Shown here piece after piece: positions 1 through 6,469 of a DNA stretch of 7,625 nucleotides (positions within the stretch are counted from its first letter, which is position 1; the number at the start of each line of letters is the position of its first letter). A program made the position numbers and the translations under genes. Under the pieces are notes generated by a model, which was not told the DNA's origin, ran no database searches, and worked only from the letters and a program-made list of their open reading frames with translations. This DNA is from Spirochaetales bacterium (GTDB taxonomy: Bacteria; Spirochaetota; Spirochaetia; DTKZ01): assembly GCA_031266855.1 (NCBI GenBank), contig JAISAF010000128.1, positions 1 to 7,625 on the forward strand. Reading direction: 5' to 3'.

Positions 1-17
1 GGCAATTATGTGCGTAC
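1..17. repeat. Fragment of dispersed palindromic repeat
   Basis: The first 17 bases match 2998-3014 at 15 of 17 positions. In the sbcD-sbcC gap that segment is the right arm of a perfect 17-bp inverted repeat. The window therefore appears to open inside another copy of the same repeat family, with its left arm outside the window. No function can be assigned. Confidence 0.45.
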
Positions 18-19
18 CC

Positions 20-76
20 CGCTCTTCCCTTCGCGGACTCATTCAACTTTGCGGTAAAAATTCTGATTTTTTACCG
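20..76. repeat. GCGGTAAAA-type repeat with A/T-rich hairpin
   Basis: The stretch contains CTTTGCGGTAAAAA (48-61), resembling the motif at 1505-1524, 6871-6886 and 7091-7106. CGGTAAAAA (52-60) pairs perfectly with TTTTTACCG (68-76) across a 7-base loop. It lies upstream of the first promoter and could be the end of a preceding transcription unit or a mobile-repeat end. The stem has little GC and no T-run after it on the + strand, so it is not a convincing terminator. Confidence 0.4.
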
Positions 77-137
77 GCATGATGGATGGTCAAATCGGTT
101 TTATATACGTCCGCTCTGGCTGGTTTTCAAAACCCAC

Positions 138-166
138 TTGAAAAACAGCTTTTCCTGTGTTCTAAT
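138..166 (+). promoter_or_regulatory. Sigma70-like promoter for the 255-1206 gene pair
   Basis: TTGAAA (138-143) matches the -35 consensus at 5 of 6 positions. TCTAAT (161-166) matches the -10 consensus at 5 of 6. They are separated by exactly 17 bases and sit in A/T-rich DNA. Transcription would begin near 173, leaving a leader of about 80 bases before the first start codon. No operator-like dyad overlaps it. This is the best promoter match I noticed in the window. Confidence 0.5.
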
Positions 167-254
167 AAACTTTTATATATAGAGAAAGCCCGCCCGTACA
201 CCAAAAGTTTTCAGGGCAGCTCCCGCGGACATGCAACCAGCAAAAGGAGTTTAT

Positions 255-710
255 ATGAACGTCTACACGCGAACCCAATTCGGTACGATTAAGGCAGTTA
301 TAATAGCGCCATTTACCGGAATCCTCGTATTCGTACTGACCCGGATTTTCCTGCCGGTTCCGCTGTGCGTTGTTTTAGGCCTGGCGGCAACAGTTATTGT
401 TGTATGTATAGCCGTTTTTAGCGGAAATATTTACTTTGAATTGGGCGAATACGGTACGTTCAGGTATTTCAAAAGGGGAACGCTTCGAAATACCTTTGAA
501 CTCCCAAAATACCGGATCGGATATTACTGTAAAACAAAAAGGGGCATTTTTGGGAATCATCATATTGAACTTAAACTATTTGACGCCGCCGGAGAAGAAA
601 CCGATATTGACGCCGGTCCGCTGGGAACGGCCCGGTTTGAGGAAATGTTTGAAAAGATGGAAAAATACGCTATAACGGATGCCGAAGTACTGGATGCCGA
701 AAAGAAATGA
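255..710 (+). CDS. Unrecognised membrane protein, 151 aa, two TM helices plus soluble C-terminal domain
   Basis: I do not recognise the family. The ATG at 255 is chosen because AGGAG (245-249) lies 5 bases before it; an in-frame ATG at 231 has no such site. Residues about 13-30 and 36-56 are strongly hydrophobic, separated by a short turn containing two prolines, which predicts a two-helix hairpin in the inner membrane. Residues 57-140 look soluble and alternate polar and aromatic residues as a beta-rich domain would. They end in an acidic, probably helical segment (about 127-150). The architecture recalls small bacterial proteins with a membrane anchor and a PH-like domain, but that is only a resemblance of layout. 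The next gene follows after 37 bases and has nearly the same length and a similar anchor-plus-domain plan, so the two are probably one operon served by the promoter at 138-166. Confidence 0.75.
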   Translation: MNVYTRTQFGTIKAVIIAPFTGILVFVLTRIFLPVPLCVVLGLAATVIVVCIAVFSGNIYFELGEYGTFRYFKRGTLRNTFELPKYRIGYYCKTKRGIFGNHHIELKLFDAAGEETDIDAGPLGTARFEEMFEKMEKYAITDAEVLDAEKK

Positions 711-747
711 TCCCGCGGCGGCAATTATTTTTTTAAAGGAATATGAC

Positions 748-1206
748 ATGAGTTTTACGGATTTACCTTTATCCTTCCAGCATTTCCAGCAGAACAAATA
801 TATTTTTATCGTATTCGGCCTGGTTATAGCAGGGACGATTGTGTTCAACATTGTTCGGCTAAAAAAAATGAAACCTTCCGATAAGCAGTTTCTCGAGGAA
901 CATCCTGATGCCGCGAAAGTATACCTCGGCTTAAAGACGCTGGTAGTTTTCGGAGCGGTTACGGTACATTCGGTTGACGCGGAGGCGCCCGCGCTTTTCT
1001 CCGAAGGCGGCAAAAACGGTTTTTATGCAGTTCCCGGAAAAAGAATGGTGGAAATGACTTATACATCTTCCCGGCCGGGAATTATTCATGAAAATGTGAC
1101 TCAAACGCACGGGCCTTATAAAAAGGAATTAATTATTATAGCAAATAAAAATTATCTGCTGGGCTTTGACAGAGGAAAAGAAATATTTACGTTTGGCGAG
1201 ATTTAA
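748..1206 (+). CDS. Unrecognised single-pass membrane protein, 152 aa
   Basis: I do not recognise the family. The start at ATG 748 is supported by AAAGGA (735-740), 7 bases upstream. The reading frame could open at 679, but that would overlap the preceding gene and has no ribosome site. Residues about 18-36 form one hydrophobic helix, followed by RLKK, which by the positive-inside rule places the C-terminal domain in the cytoplasm. Residues 42-152 look mixed alpha/beta, with several short hydrophobic strands (for example 126-131 and 136-141). There is no lipobox, no cysteine pair and no catalytic motif that I can see. Its size, membrane anchor and 37-base spacing from the upstream gene suggest the two products act together, perhaps as a membrane complex. 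The role is unknown. Confidence 0.75.
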   Translation: MSFTDLPLSFQHFQQNKYIFIVFGLVIAGTIVFNIVRLKKMKPSDKQFLEEHPDAAKVYLGLKTLVVFGAVTVHSVDAEAPALFSEGGKNGFYAVPGKRMVEMTYTSSRPGIIHENVTQTHGPYKKELIIIANKNYLLGFDRGKEIFTFGEI

Positions 1207-1384
1207 AAAGCGGTATTATGACCGTTGATAACATTTTATCAAAATTATCCGGCGGTTGTTCCCGTTCGCCGGAGGGGATTACCGCGAAGTCGAAAACTGG
1301 CAAGGGCGAAGACGGGCAAGAGCGAGGAAGTAAAAAAGGGAGGAAGGAAAGAAGGGAAAAGGAGCGAAAGGCACTAAATTTTGC

Positions 1385-1408
1385 AAAAAAAGTGCCAGGC
1401 ACCTTTTT
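1385..1408. repeat. GTGCCAGGCAC palindrome with A-run and T-run flanks
   Basis: GTGCCAGGCAC (1392-1402) is a perfect palindrome around a central base, preceded by seven A and followed by C and five T. Similar A-run/GTGCC/GGCAC/T-run units are scattered in many bacterial genomes and, as I recall, have been linked to REP-associated Y1 transposases; no such transposase is in this window. As RNA the loop would have to open to about five bases, leaving a weak stem, so terminator function is possible but poor. Confidence 0.5.
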
Positions 1409-1450
1409 ACATTTCATGGAATAGCGTCATATTTTAGAATGTGCCATCTA

Positions 1451-1472
1451 AAAACGTGCCAGGCGCCCTTTT
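1451..1472. repeat. Second, imperfect GTGCCAGGCGCC palindrome
   Basis: GTGCCAGGCGCC (1456-1467) is flanked by AAAAC on the left and CTTTT on the right, repeating the plan of the copy centred 64 bases upstream with one base changed in the right arm. A further half site, GTGCCA, lies at 1441-1446. The pair inside one inverted-repeat frame suggests a shared origin. Confidence 0.45.
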
Positions 1473-1556
1473 AGTCCAATTCTATTCTTTCCTTTTTTGA
1501 CTTCTTCGACTTCGCGGTAAAAAAAACTGTGGGGCAGGTTCAGGAGATTGACGCCC

Positions 1557-1585
1557 TTGTTACTTCATCTGTTTTTTGTAATAAT
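1557..1585 (+). promoter_or_regulatory. Possible sbcD promoter abutting the start codon
   Basis: TTGTTA (1557-1562, 4 of 6 to the -35 consensus) and AATAAT (1580-1585, 5 of 6 to the -10 consensus) are 17 bases apart. A start about 7 bases past the -10 box would fall at 1592-1593, on or next to the A of the sbcD ATG, giving a leaderless transcript. The absence of a ribosome site before sbcD fits this. Both boxes are imperfect, so the call is tentative. Confidence 0.3.
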
Positions 1586-1592
1586 CGCTGAC

Positions 1593-2855
1593 ATGATCAA
1601 ATTCCTTCACACCGCTGATCTGCATCTCGGCAAGGTTTTCCACGAACATTCGCTGCTTGAGGATCAGGAGTATATGCTGGACGCGCTGTACGCGGTTCTC
1701 CGCGATGAATCCTACAGAGCGCTTCTTATCGCCGGAGATGTCTTTGACCGCTCCATTCCTCCGCCCGACGCGGTTCAGCTTTTCAGCGCTTTCCTGGGAA
1801 AGCTCAAAACTTCCAGGCCCGATTTAAAAGTACTCGTCATACCCGGTAATCACGATTCACCCGCACGGCTTGCTTACGGTAAAGAGCTTTTCGCTGAGCT
1901 TGGCCTGTACTTTGTTACGAACCCCAATGACGCGGTGAATCCAATCCCTGTGTACGCGCGGCGAGGCGGGCCGGAAGAGAACCCGGCGCGATACGCGGCC
2001 TTTTTTCTGCTGCCGTTCCTCAGCGCGGGCAGCCTGAACGCCGCGGAAAGCGCGGACGAGAATGCCAGCCCTATCCGGTCCCAGGCAAAGCTGGCAGAAG
2101 AAGCCGCCGCGCGCCTGGAACAAGCGCGGCTTTCCGCCCTCCAGCAGGGCGCGGCCTATACGGTTCTCGCGGCTCATATTTTCGCCACGGGCGGGAAGGA
2201 ATCGGAATCCGAGCGGGTTTTTCTTGGAACCGCGGAGCATGTATCCGCAGGTCTCTTCGCGGGTTTTAATTACGCCGCGTTCGGTCATTTGCACCGTTTC
2301 CAGAAAACCGGCCCCAACTCATATTATTCCGGCAGCCCCCTTGCCTATTCCTTTGATGAGGCGGACGGGGAAAAAGTTTTTTTATCAGTTGAACTGGACG
2401 GCCTGCCGGAATCGGACGAAAACGGCGAACCTGTAGCGGAAAGGAAAAACTCAGTTTCGGTGATTCCTATCCCCATACAACCCAAAAGAAAACTGAGGCG
2501 GCTAAAAGGGACATTTGAGTACTTTCTTTCGCAAAGCGGATCGGAGCCATCCCTTGCCGGCGCGGCGCAGGATTACCTTGAAATTACCTTAACAGGAAAA
2601 GACCTTGCGCAGAACGCGCTCCCGATTCTGCGCGGCAGCCGCTTTCCCAATCTCCTCTCGGTTAAGCAGGACGAGGCTTTCGCCGCGCTGCGCGAAGAGC
2701 ATACACGTCCCGGACAGGAAACCCCGTGCGCGAAACGCGGTACGGAGGAGGATTTTTCGGACTTCCTTACTGATATTTACGGCGGCGCCGATGAGGAAAA
2801 AACCGCTTTATTCATGGAACTGCTGGCTGAATCTGAAAAAGAAGCTGTTGTATGA
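1593..2855 (+). CDS. sbcD: SbcD, nuclease subunit of the SbcCD (Mre11-Rad50) complex
   Basis: SbcD is the Mn-dependent exo/endonuclease subunit that, with SbcC, resects DNA ends and opens hairpins in the cytoplasm. All calcineurin-like phosphoesterase motifs are visible: D9 and H11 in ADLHLGK, GDVFDR at 48-53, GNHDS at 85-89, H195 in AAHIF, and GHLH at 231-234, followed by YSGSP (245-249). Residues 1-270 form the nuclease domain. The rest carries the C-terminal capping region and the helical tail that contacts SbcC. At 420 residues it is close to the roughly 400 of E. coli SbcD. ATG 1593 is chosen because MIKFLHTADLHLG is the standard family start; an in-frame TTG at 1548 would add a hydrophobic 15-residue extension and leave only one base after AGGAG. 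No Shine-Dalgarno precedes 1593. The stop codon overlaps a dead-end ATG (ATGA), and the partner gene sbcC starts only 424 bases later. Confidence 0.96.
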   Translation: MIKFLHTADLHLGKVFHEHSLLEDQEYMLDALYAVLRDESYRALLIAGDVFDRSIPPPDAVQLFSAFLGKLKTSRPDLKVLVIPGNHDSPARLAYGKELFAELGLYFVTNPNDAVNPIPVYARRGGPEENPARYAAFFLLPFLSAGSLNAAESADENASPIRSQAKLAEEAAARLEQARLSALQQGAAYTVLAAHIFATGGKESESERVFLGTAEHVSAGLFAGFNYAAFGHLHRFQKTGPNSYYSGSPLAYSFDEADGEKVFLSVELDGLPESDENGEPVAERKNSVSVIPIPIQPKRKLRRLKGTFEYFLSQSGSEPSLAGAAQDYLEITLTGKDLAQNALPILRGSRFPNLLSVKQDEAFAALREEHTRPGQETPCAKRGTEEDFSDFLTDIYGGADEEKTALFMELLAESEKEAVV

Positions 2856-2978
2856 AACTTTCCCAAAACCGGGAAACCCGTGGCGGTGGCAGCCGAAAGA
2901 CCGTTCTGTTAAAAAAACACTTGCAAAATTGCTATGTAATTTTGCAGGTCTGCTTGTACGGCTTGGTACTACATGGTT

Positions 2979-3040
2979 GTAGGCGCATAATTGCCGGGGC
3001 AATTATGCGCCTACGAAATTGCCAGCGGCAATTTCGTAGG
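2979..3040. repeat. Two overlapping perfect palindromes sharing one arm segment
   Basis: The left palindrome pairs 2979-2995 with 2998-3014 (17 bp, 2-base loop). The right one pairs 3010-3023 with 3027-3040 (14 bp, 3-base loop). CCTAC at 3010-3014 belongs to both, so as RNA or single-stranded DNA the two full stems compete for these bases. The left unit's right arm is the segment repeated at bases 1-17. Confidence 0.75.
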
Positions 3041-3057
3041 CTGGTTCTGAGCTGCCA

Positions 3058-3107
3058 CGCGCAAGGGATTGTAGCGGAAAGCCCACAGGATTTGCATAAG
3101 CAAATCC
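3058..3107. repeat. Repeat module A, upstream copy
   Basis: This 50-base module reads through the motif AGCGGAAAGCCC and ends in the palindrome GGATTTGC-ATAA-GCAAATCC (3088-3107). Its reverse complement is present at 6659-6710 with only a one-base insertion and about one substitution. Such high identity over about 50 bases outside genes marks it as a dispersed repeat. Confidence 0.75.
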
Positions 3108-3114
3108 GAGGACT

Positions 3115-3164
3115 TGCAGCGGAAAGCCCGGTTTTTTGCGGCGTTAGCCGCAAAAAATGCGCCC
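3115..3164. repeat. Repeat module B, upstream copy, with 11-bp hairpin
   Basis: AGCGGAAAGCCCGG leads into a perfect hairpin, TTTTTTGCGGC (3132-3142) against GCCGCAAAAAA (3147-3157) with loop GTTA, then TGCGCCC. The reverse complement of 6470-6520 has the same flanks around a hairpin with a different GC stem. The T-run is on the 5' side of the stem on either strand, so this is not an intrinsic terminator. Confidence 0.7.
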
Positions 3165-3267
3165 GAAGACGGTCGCTTTCCGATAGGAAATTTATTGTAG
3201 CGGGCGCTCACGCGCCCCCGGAATGCGCCAAAATTCTGAATCGGAGTAAAATTACAAATGAGTTTTT

Positions 3268-3274
3268 GGAAAGG
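3268..3274 (+). promoter_or_regulatory. Ribosome binding site of sbcC
   Basis: GGAAAGG lies 5 bases before the ATG at 3280. It belongs to the repeat-bearing gap, so sbcC has its own initiation signal instead of relying on coupling to sbcD translation. Confidence 0.6.
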
Positions 3275-3279
3275 CTTTT

Positions 3280-6200
3280 ATGAAACCGGAAGTTCTGAAA
3301 CTGCGCAACTTCGGCCCTTTTGCCGAAGCCGAAATTAATTTTAATCGGCTCGATGATATATTTCTTATTACCGGGAAAACAGGTTCGGGCAAAACAACGA
3401 TTTTTGACGCCATCTGTTTCGCGCTGTATGGCAGGGTTCCCGGCAGTAGAGGCGAGCACCTTACCCGGCTGCGCAGCGATTATGCGGCGGAGGGGGCGGA
3501 GTGTCTGGTATCGCTGGATTTTTCTGTTGGCGAGAACCGCTACCGCGTTGAACGCAGCCCGAAACAGGAAAAGCAAAAAAAACGCGGCGCCGGTACTACC
3601 ACGGTAGAAGAAAGCGCGGTCGTCTATGAAATCCAAAACGGCGCGCCGCGGAACCCCACTTCGAGGAAATCCGAGGCGGATGCCCGGATACGGGATATTA
3701 TCGGCCTCGAACACCATGAGTTTTTCAAAATCGTCCTTTTGCCACAGGGCGAGTTCGCCGAGTTTTTGAAACAAAATTCCACTGAACGCCAGCAGGTACT
3801 TAGCAAACTTTTCCCCATGGAAAAAGTTTTAGCTGTTCAGAAATTCGCGTGGGAAAAAGCAAAACGCGCGGAATCGGAAGTCAGGGAAGCCGGAAGAAGG
3901 CTGGAAGAAATATCCGGGCGCTTTTCAATCGGAGACTATGAGAACCTTTATGCCGCCGCACAGGAAAAACTTAAAAAAGCTGACGCCGCGTTAAACGCCA
4001 TCGCGCGGGAAACCGTGAAACTTCAGGCTGTTTGCGCGGCGCTGGATTCCGAGCAAAAAGCCCTTGGTCAAATCGAAGCAATACAAAACGAACAGAAAAA
4101 AAACGACGACGGGAAAACCGATATAGAAGAACTGGAAAAAAAACTTTCCCGCTCGCGTCAGGCCCAGCCCCTGCGCCCCCAGCTTGTCCTGGCCGAAGAA
4201 GCCCGGCGGAATTTACACGCGGCGCGGGAGGAACACGCGGGGCTCGCGGAAATAAAAGCGCAGGCGGAAAAAGCAAACGAAGAGGCTGTTCGCGAAGCGA
4301 AGGCTATTCCCGGCATGGAAAAGGAATCCCGGTACTTGCGTGAAACAAAGCCGGGGCTGGAAGAATTAATCGCCGGAGAAGAAAAACTCCTCCTGGATGA
4401 CAAAGAACAAAAACGCCTGGCCGCGGACATTGAGGGCCTTGCGCGGAAAAAGAAAGCCTGTGAGGAAATCCTGGCTACAGGAGAAAAGGAACTAAAGGAG
4501 CTTCAGAAACAAACGGAAGAAATCGAGCGGCTTGAAAAACAACTGGAAACAGGCCGGCTGGTAAAGGAGGATCTTGTTCAGTTGGAACGAATCGCCCAGG
4601 AAGGAAGCGGGCTTGAAAATGAAGAAAAGAAACTGGGCAAGGAACTTGCTTCCGGTGAAGAGCGTATACGTTTCCTGAAAGAGCGCGTTCCCATTATGCA
4701 GGAGGAACTGCGGCTGCTCAAACTCGAAAAGGAAACAAAGGAAAAAGCGGATATGGCTTCCCGGCTTGCCAGCGGACTGAAAGCGGGAGAACCCTGTCCT
4801 GTCTGCGGTTCAACGCGGCACCCGTTTCCAGCGGCTACGGGAGATCCGGTTTACGGCCTGGCAGAGAAGATCGAATCCGGGGAAAAAGCTCTTAAGGAAA
4901 CCGAGCTTGAACTGGCGAAACTGCACGAAAAAAACGAAAACCAGCGGGCCACGCGTGAGCAGCGGCTTGCGCGAAAACAGGAACTGTTAAAGGCCCAGGG
5001 GGAACTTTTTATCTTTCCCCCGTCAATGCCGGAAATAATACTGGAAACAATGCCGGAAATACCAGCGCTCCGGCAGGATGAGTTTCCCGCTCACGAAGAG
5101 GCCGCGAAACTTCTACAGGAACACAGCGATTATCTAAGCCGCGTCGCCGGAAATCACAAAGAACTGAAAACCGGAGCGGGCCGCATCCCGAAATTATTTC
5201 AGGACATCAGCAGCAGCCGTCAGGAGCTTTCAAAGATCGAAAGCGAATTCATAGTATCTACCGGGCAGGAACAAAATCTCCGCGCTTCGATTGCCCAGCG
5301 GCGCGGCAGAACCAGCGCGCTGCTGAAAGAGTTTGAAAACGCCGGCCTTACCAGCGGCGCCGCGGATTCCCGTGATGCGCTATCCCGCGTTGAACAGCGC
5401 CTGGACCAACTGGAAAAAAAACAGGAGGAACTCAGGACGCGGCGCGAAAAGGCCGGACTCGCGCTGGCCGCCGTCGCCGCGAAAGAGGAAGAGGCGGCCC
5501 GCAAATACGGGGAAGTCTGCCAAAAAGAACGCGGCGCGGGATCGGAACTCGACCAGGCCCTTGCCGCCTCGCCCTTTCCCGACGGGCAAAGCCTCAAAGA
5601 AGCGATACTCGACGCCGGGGCCGAGAGCGGCATGGAAGAAGCGATTACCCGCTGGAAAGACGAAAGAATCCGGCTCGCTTCCACGCTCTCTACGGCGCGG
5701 GAGAACCTGGCGGCGATCCAAAAAGAAAAAGCCTGTTTCGATGAGGGGCGCGGCGCGGAAGAATTAAAAAAACGTATAAGCGATTTGGAAACGCAGCAGG
5801 AAAAAATTAAACTGGATCGCGACCGCCTGATAAGCGAAAAAGCCGGTATGGAAAAGGATAAAGCCGCGTTTGAAGAAGCGGGGGCGCGCTTTGAAACGCT
5901 CCGGCGGGAAACAGAAAAACTCAAAGCGATAGCCGACGACCTGAAAGGAAATAATCCCAAAAAGAAATCCTTCGATTCCTGGCTCCTCGCCCGTTACCTT
6001 TCCGAAGTAGCCGCGTACGCAAGCAGAAGGCTTGAACGCATGAGCGAATCCCGCTACTCCCTGCTGCTGGATAGCGGCGGGGAATCCCCGCGCGGCCGCC
6101 GCGGTCTTGAGCTTGCCGTATTCGACGCCTACACCGGCAAAACCCGGCCCTGCGCGACACTCTCCGGCGGCGAAAGTTTTATGGCATCAATCAGCCTGGC

Positions 6201-6456
6201 CCTCGGCCTGGCAGACTCAATACAGGCCCGCTCCGGCGGCGTTCGGCTCGACGCCGTATTTATCGACGAAGGATTCGGCAGCCTGGACGAAACCAGCCTG
6301 GACAAGGCCCTCGGCATACTGGACGAACTGCGCGATCACCGCATGGTCGCCCTTATCTCGCATGTCGCCGAAATGAAATCCCGCATACCATGCAGAATCG
6401 AAATAGAAAAAAGCGGCGGCGGATCAGAAATACAAATCCGCGGATCAGGCCCCTGA
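3280..6456 (+). CDS. sbcC: SbcC, SMC/Rad50-like ATPase subunit of SbcCD
   Basis: SbcC is the ATP-driven, DNA-tethering partner of the SbcD nuclease and controls cutting of hairpins, protein-blocked ends and palindromes. The N-terminal ATPase half shows Walker A GKTGSGKT (32-39) and a Q-loop, LLPQGEF, with Q156. The C-terminal half shows signature LSGGE (961-965), Walker B with AVFIDEGFG (992-1000, D996 and E997), D-loop SLDE (1001-1004) and H-loop H1028. About 190-500 and 520-900 are charged, Glu/Lys/Arg/Leu-rich antiparallel coiled coil. The arms meet at a zinc hook, CPVC (506-509), which dimerises two SbcC by sharing one zinc ion. The 1058 residues compare well with about 1048 in E. coli, and no motif is missing. 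The start follows GGAAAGG at good spacing and gives the usual LRNFGPF opening. The gene is bracketed by palindrome clusters on both sides, which is unusual for sbcDC. Confidence 0.97.
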   Translation: MKPEVLKLRNFGPFAEAEINFNRLDDIFLITGKTGSGKTTIFDAICFALYGRVPGSRGEHLTRLRSDYAAEGAECLVSLDFSVGENRYRVERSPKQEKQKKRGAGTTTVEESAVVYEIQNGAPRNPTSRKSEADARIRDIIGLEHHEFFKIVLLPQGEFAEFLKQNSTERQQVLSKLFPMEKVLAVQKFAWEKAKRAESEVREAGRRLEEISGRFSIGDYENLYAAAQEKLKKADAALNAIARETVKLQAVCAALDSEQKALGQIEAIQNEQKKNDDGKTDIEELEKKLSRSRQAQPLRPQLVLAEEARRNLHAAREEHAGLAEIKAQAEKANEEAVREAKAIPGMEKESRYLRETKPGLEELIAGEEKLLLDDKEQKRLAADIEGLARKKKACEEILATGEKELKELQKQTEEIERLEKQLETGRLVKEDLVQLERIAQEGSGLENEEKKLGKELASGEERIRFLKERVPIMQEELRLLKLEKETKEKADMASRLASGLKAGEPCPVCGSTRHPFPAATGDPVYGLAEKIESGEKALKETELELAKLHEKNENQRATREQRLARKQELLKAQGELFIFPPSMPEIILETMPEIPALRQDEFPAHEEAAKLLQEHSDYLSRVAGNHKELKTGAGRIPKLFQDISSSRQELSKIESEFIVSTGQEQNLRASIAQRRGRTSALLKEFENAGLTSGAADSRDALSRVEQRLDQLEKKQEELRTRREKAGLALAAVAAKEEEAARKYGEVCQKERGAGSELDQALAASPFPDGQSLKEAILDAGAESGMEEAITRWKDERIRLASTLSTARENLAAIQKEKACFDEGRGAEELKKRISDLETQQEKIKLDRDRLISEKAGMEKDKAAFEEAGARFETLRRETEKLKAIADDLKGNNPKKKSFDSWLLARYLSEVAAYASRRLERMSESRYSLLLDSGGESPRGRRGLELAVFDAYTGKTRPCATLSGGESFMASISLALGLADSIQARSGGVRLDAVFIDEGFGSLDETSLDKALGILDELRDHRMVALISHVAEMKSRIPCRIEIEKSGGGSEIQIRGSGP

Positions 6457-6469
6457 CAAACAGAATTAT

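Larger units (their letters stand above)
1279..1520. repeat. 242-bp segment framed by perfect 16-bp inverted repeats (possible MITE)
   Basis: TTACCGCGAAGTCGAA at 1279-1294 is the exact reverse complement of TTCGACTTCGCGGTAA at 1505-1520. The interior is purine-rich and contains two related palindromes but no gene. The same end motif (GCGGTAA or GCGGTTA, usually with TTCGACTT nearby) occurs at about 48-61, 6533-6546, 6861-6883 and 7081-7103, which argues for a dispersed element family. I see no target-site duplication at its edges. A non-autonomous mobile element is the favoured reading; a very long-range hairpin is the alternative. Confidence 0.5.
1207..1592. other. Gene-free gap upstream of sbcD, mostly repeat DNA
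   Basis: These 386 bases contain no gene I can support. In order they hold a 7-bp inverted repeat with a 12-base loop (TCCGGCG at 1248-1254, CGCCGGA at 1267-1273), a strongly purine-biased run (about 1296-1375), two GTGCCAGGC palindromes, a 16-bp inverted repeat framing 1279-1520, and a weak promoter directly before sbcD. No clear intrinsic terminator follows the gene ending at 1206. A 68-codon frame at 1218-1424 is low-complexity Lys/Arg/Glu/Gly from the purine run and is not credible. Confidence 0.6.
2856..3279. repeat. Palindrome cluster separating sbcD from sbcC
   Basis: These 424 bases contain no credible gene. They hold seven inverted repeats, given as arm/loop in bases: 2922-2946 (9/7), 2979-3014 (17/2), 3010-3040 (14/3), 3088-3107 (8/4), 3132-3157 (11/4), 3177-3190 (5/4) and 3202-3217 (6/4), all with perfect arms. 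Two modules recur downstream of sbcC in opposite orientation (3058-3107 with 6659-6710; 3115-3164 with 6470-6520). TATGAAAC occurs at both borders (2851-2858 and 3279-3286). A 143-codon frame through the region starting at 2852 is made of translated repeats and is rejected. The region probably affects how well sbcC is co-expressed with sbcD. Confidence 0.75.

Noticed and set aside
1218..1424. Small + strand frame rich in Lys, Arg, Glu and Gly.
   Set aside because: It is a low-complexity translation of a purine-rich run that also crosses the GTGCCAGGCAC palindrome, with no ribosome site.
1548..1592. TTG 1548 as an upstream start for sbcD.
   Set aside because: Only one base separates it from AGGAG, and it would add a hydrophobic leader to a cytoplasmic nuclease whose family starts at MIKFLHTADLHLG.
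1857..2294. 145-codon - strand frame opposite sbcD.
   Set aside because: It lies inside a gene with complete family motifs and has no ribosome site or recognisable domain.
3241..3254. TAAAAT (3247-3252) as a -10 box of a separate sbcC promoter.
   Set aside because: No acceptable -35 hexamer lies 16 to 18 bases upstream and there is no extended -10 TG.
2852..3283. 143-codon + strand frame whose ATG overlaps the sbcD stop, looking translationally coupled.
   Set aside because: Its product is translated repeat DNA (AESP appears twice from the same module), it runs through all the palindromes, and it shows no protein-like pattern.
5220..5960. 246-codon - strand frame opposite sbcC.
   Set aside because: It is serine/arginine-rich, which is the expected antisense reading of a Glu/Lys/Ala coiled coil, and it lies wholly within sbcC.
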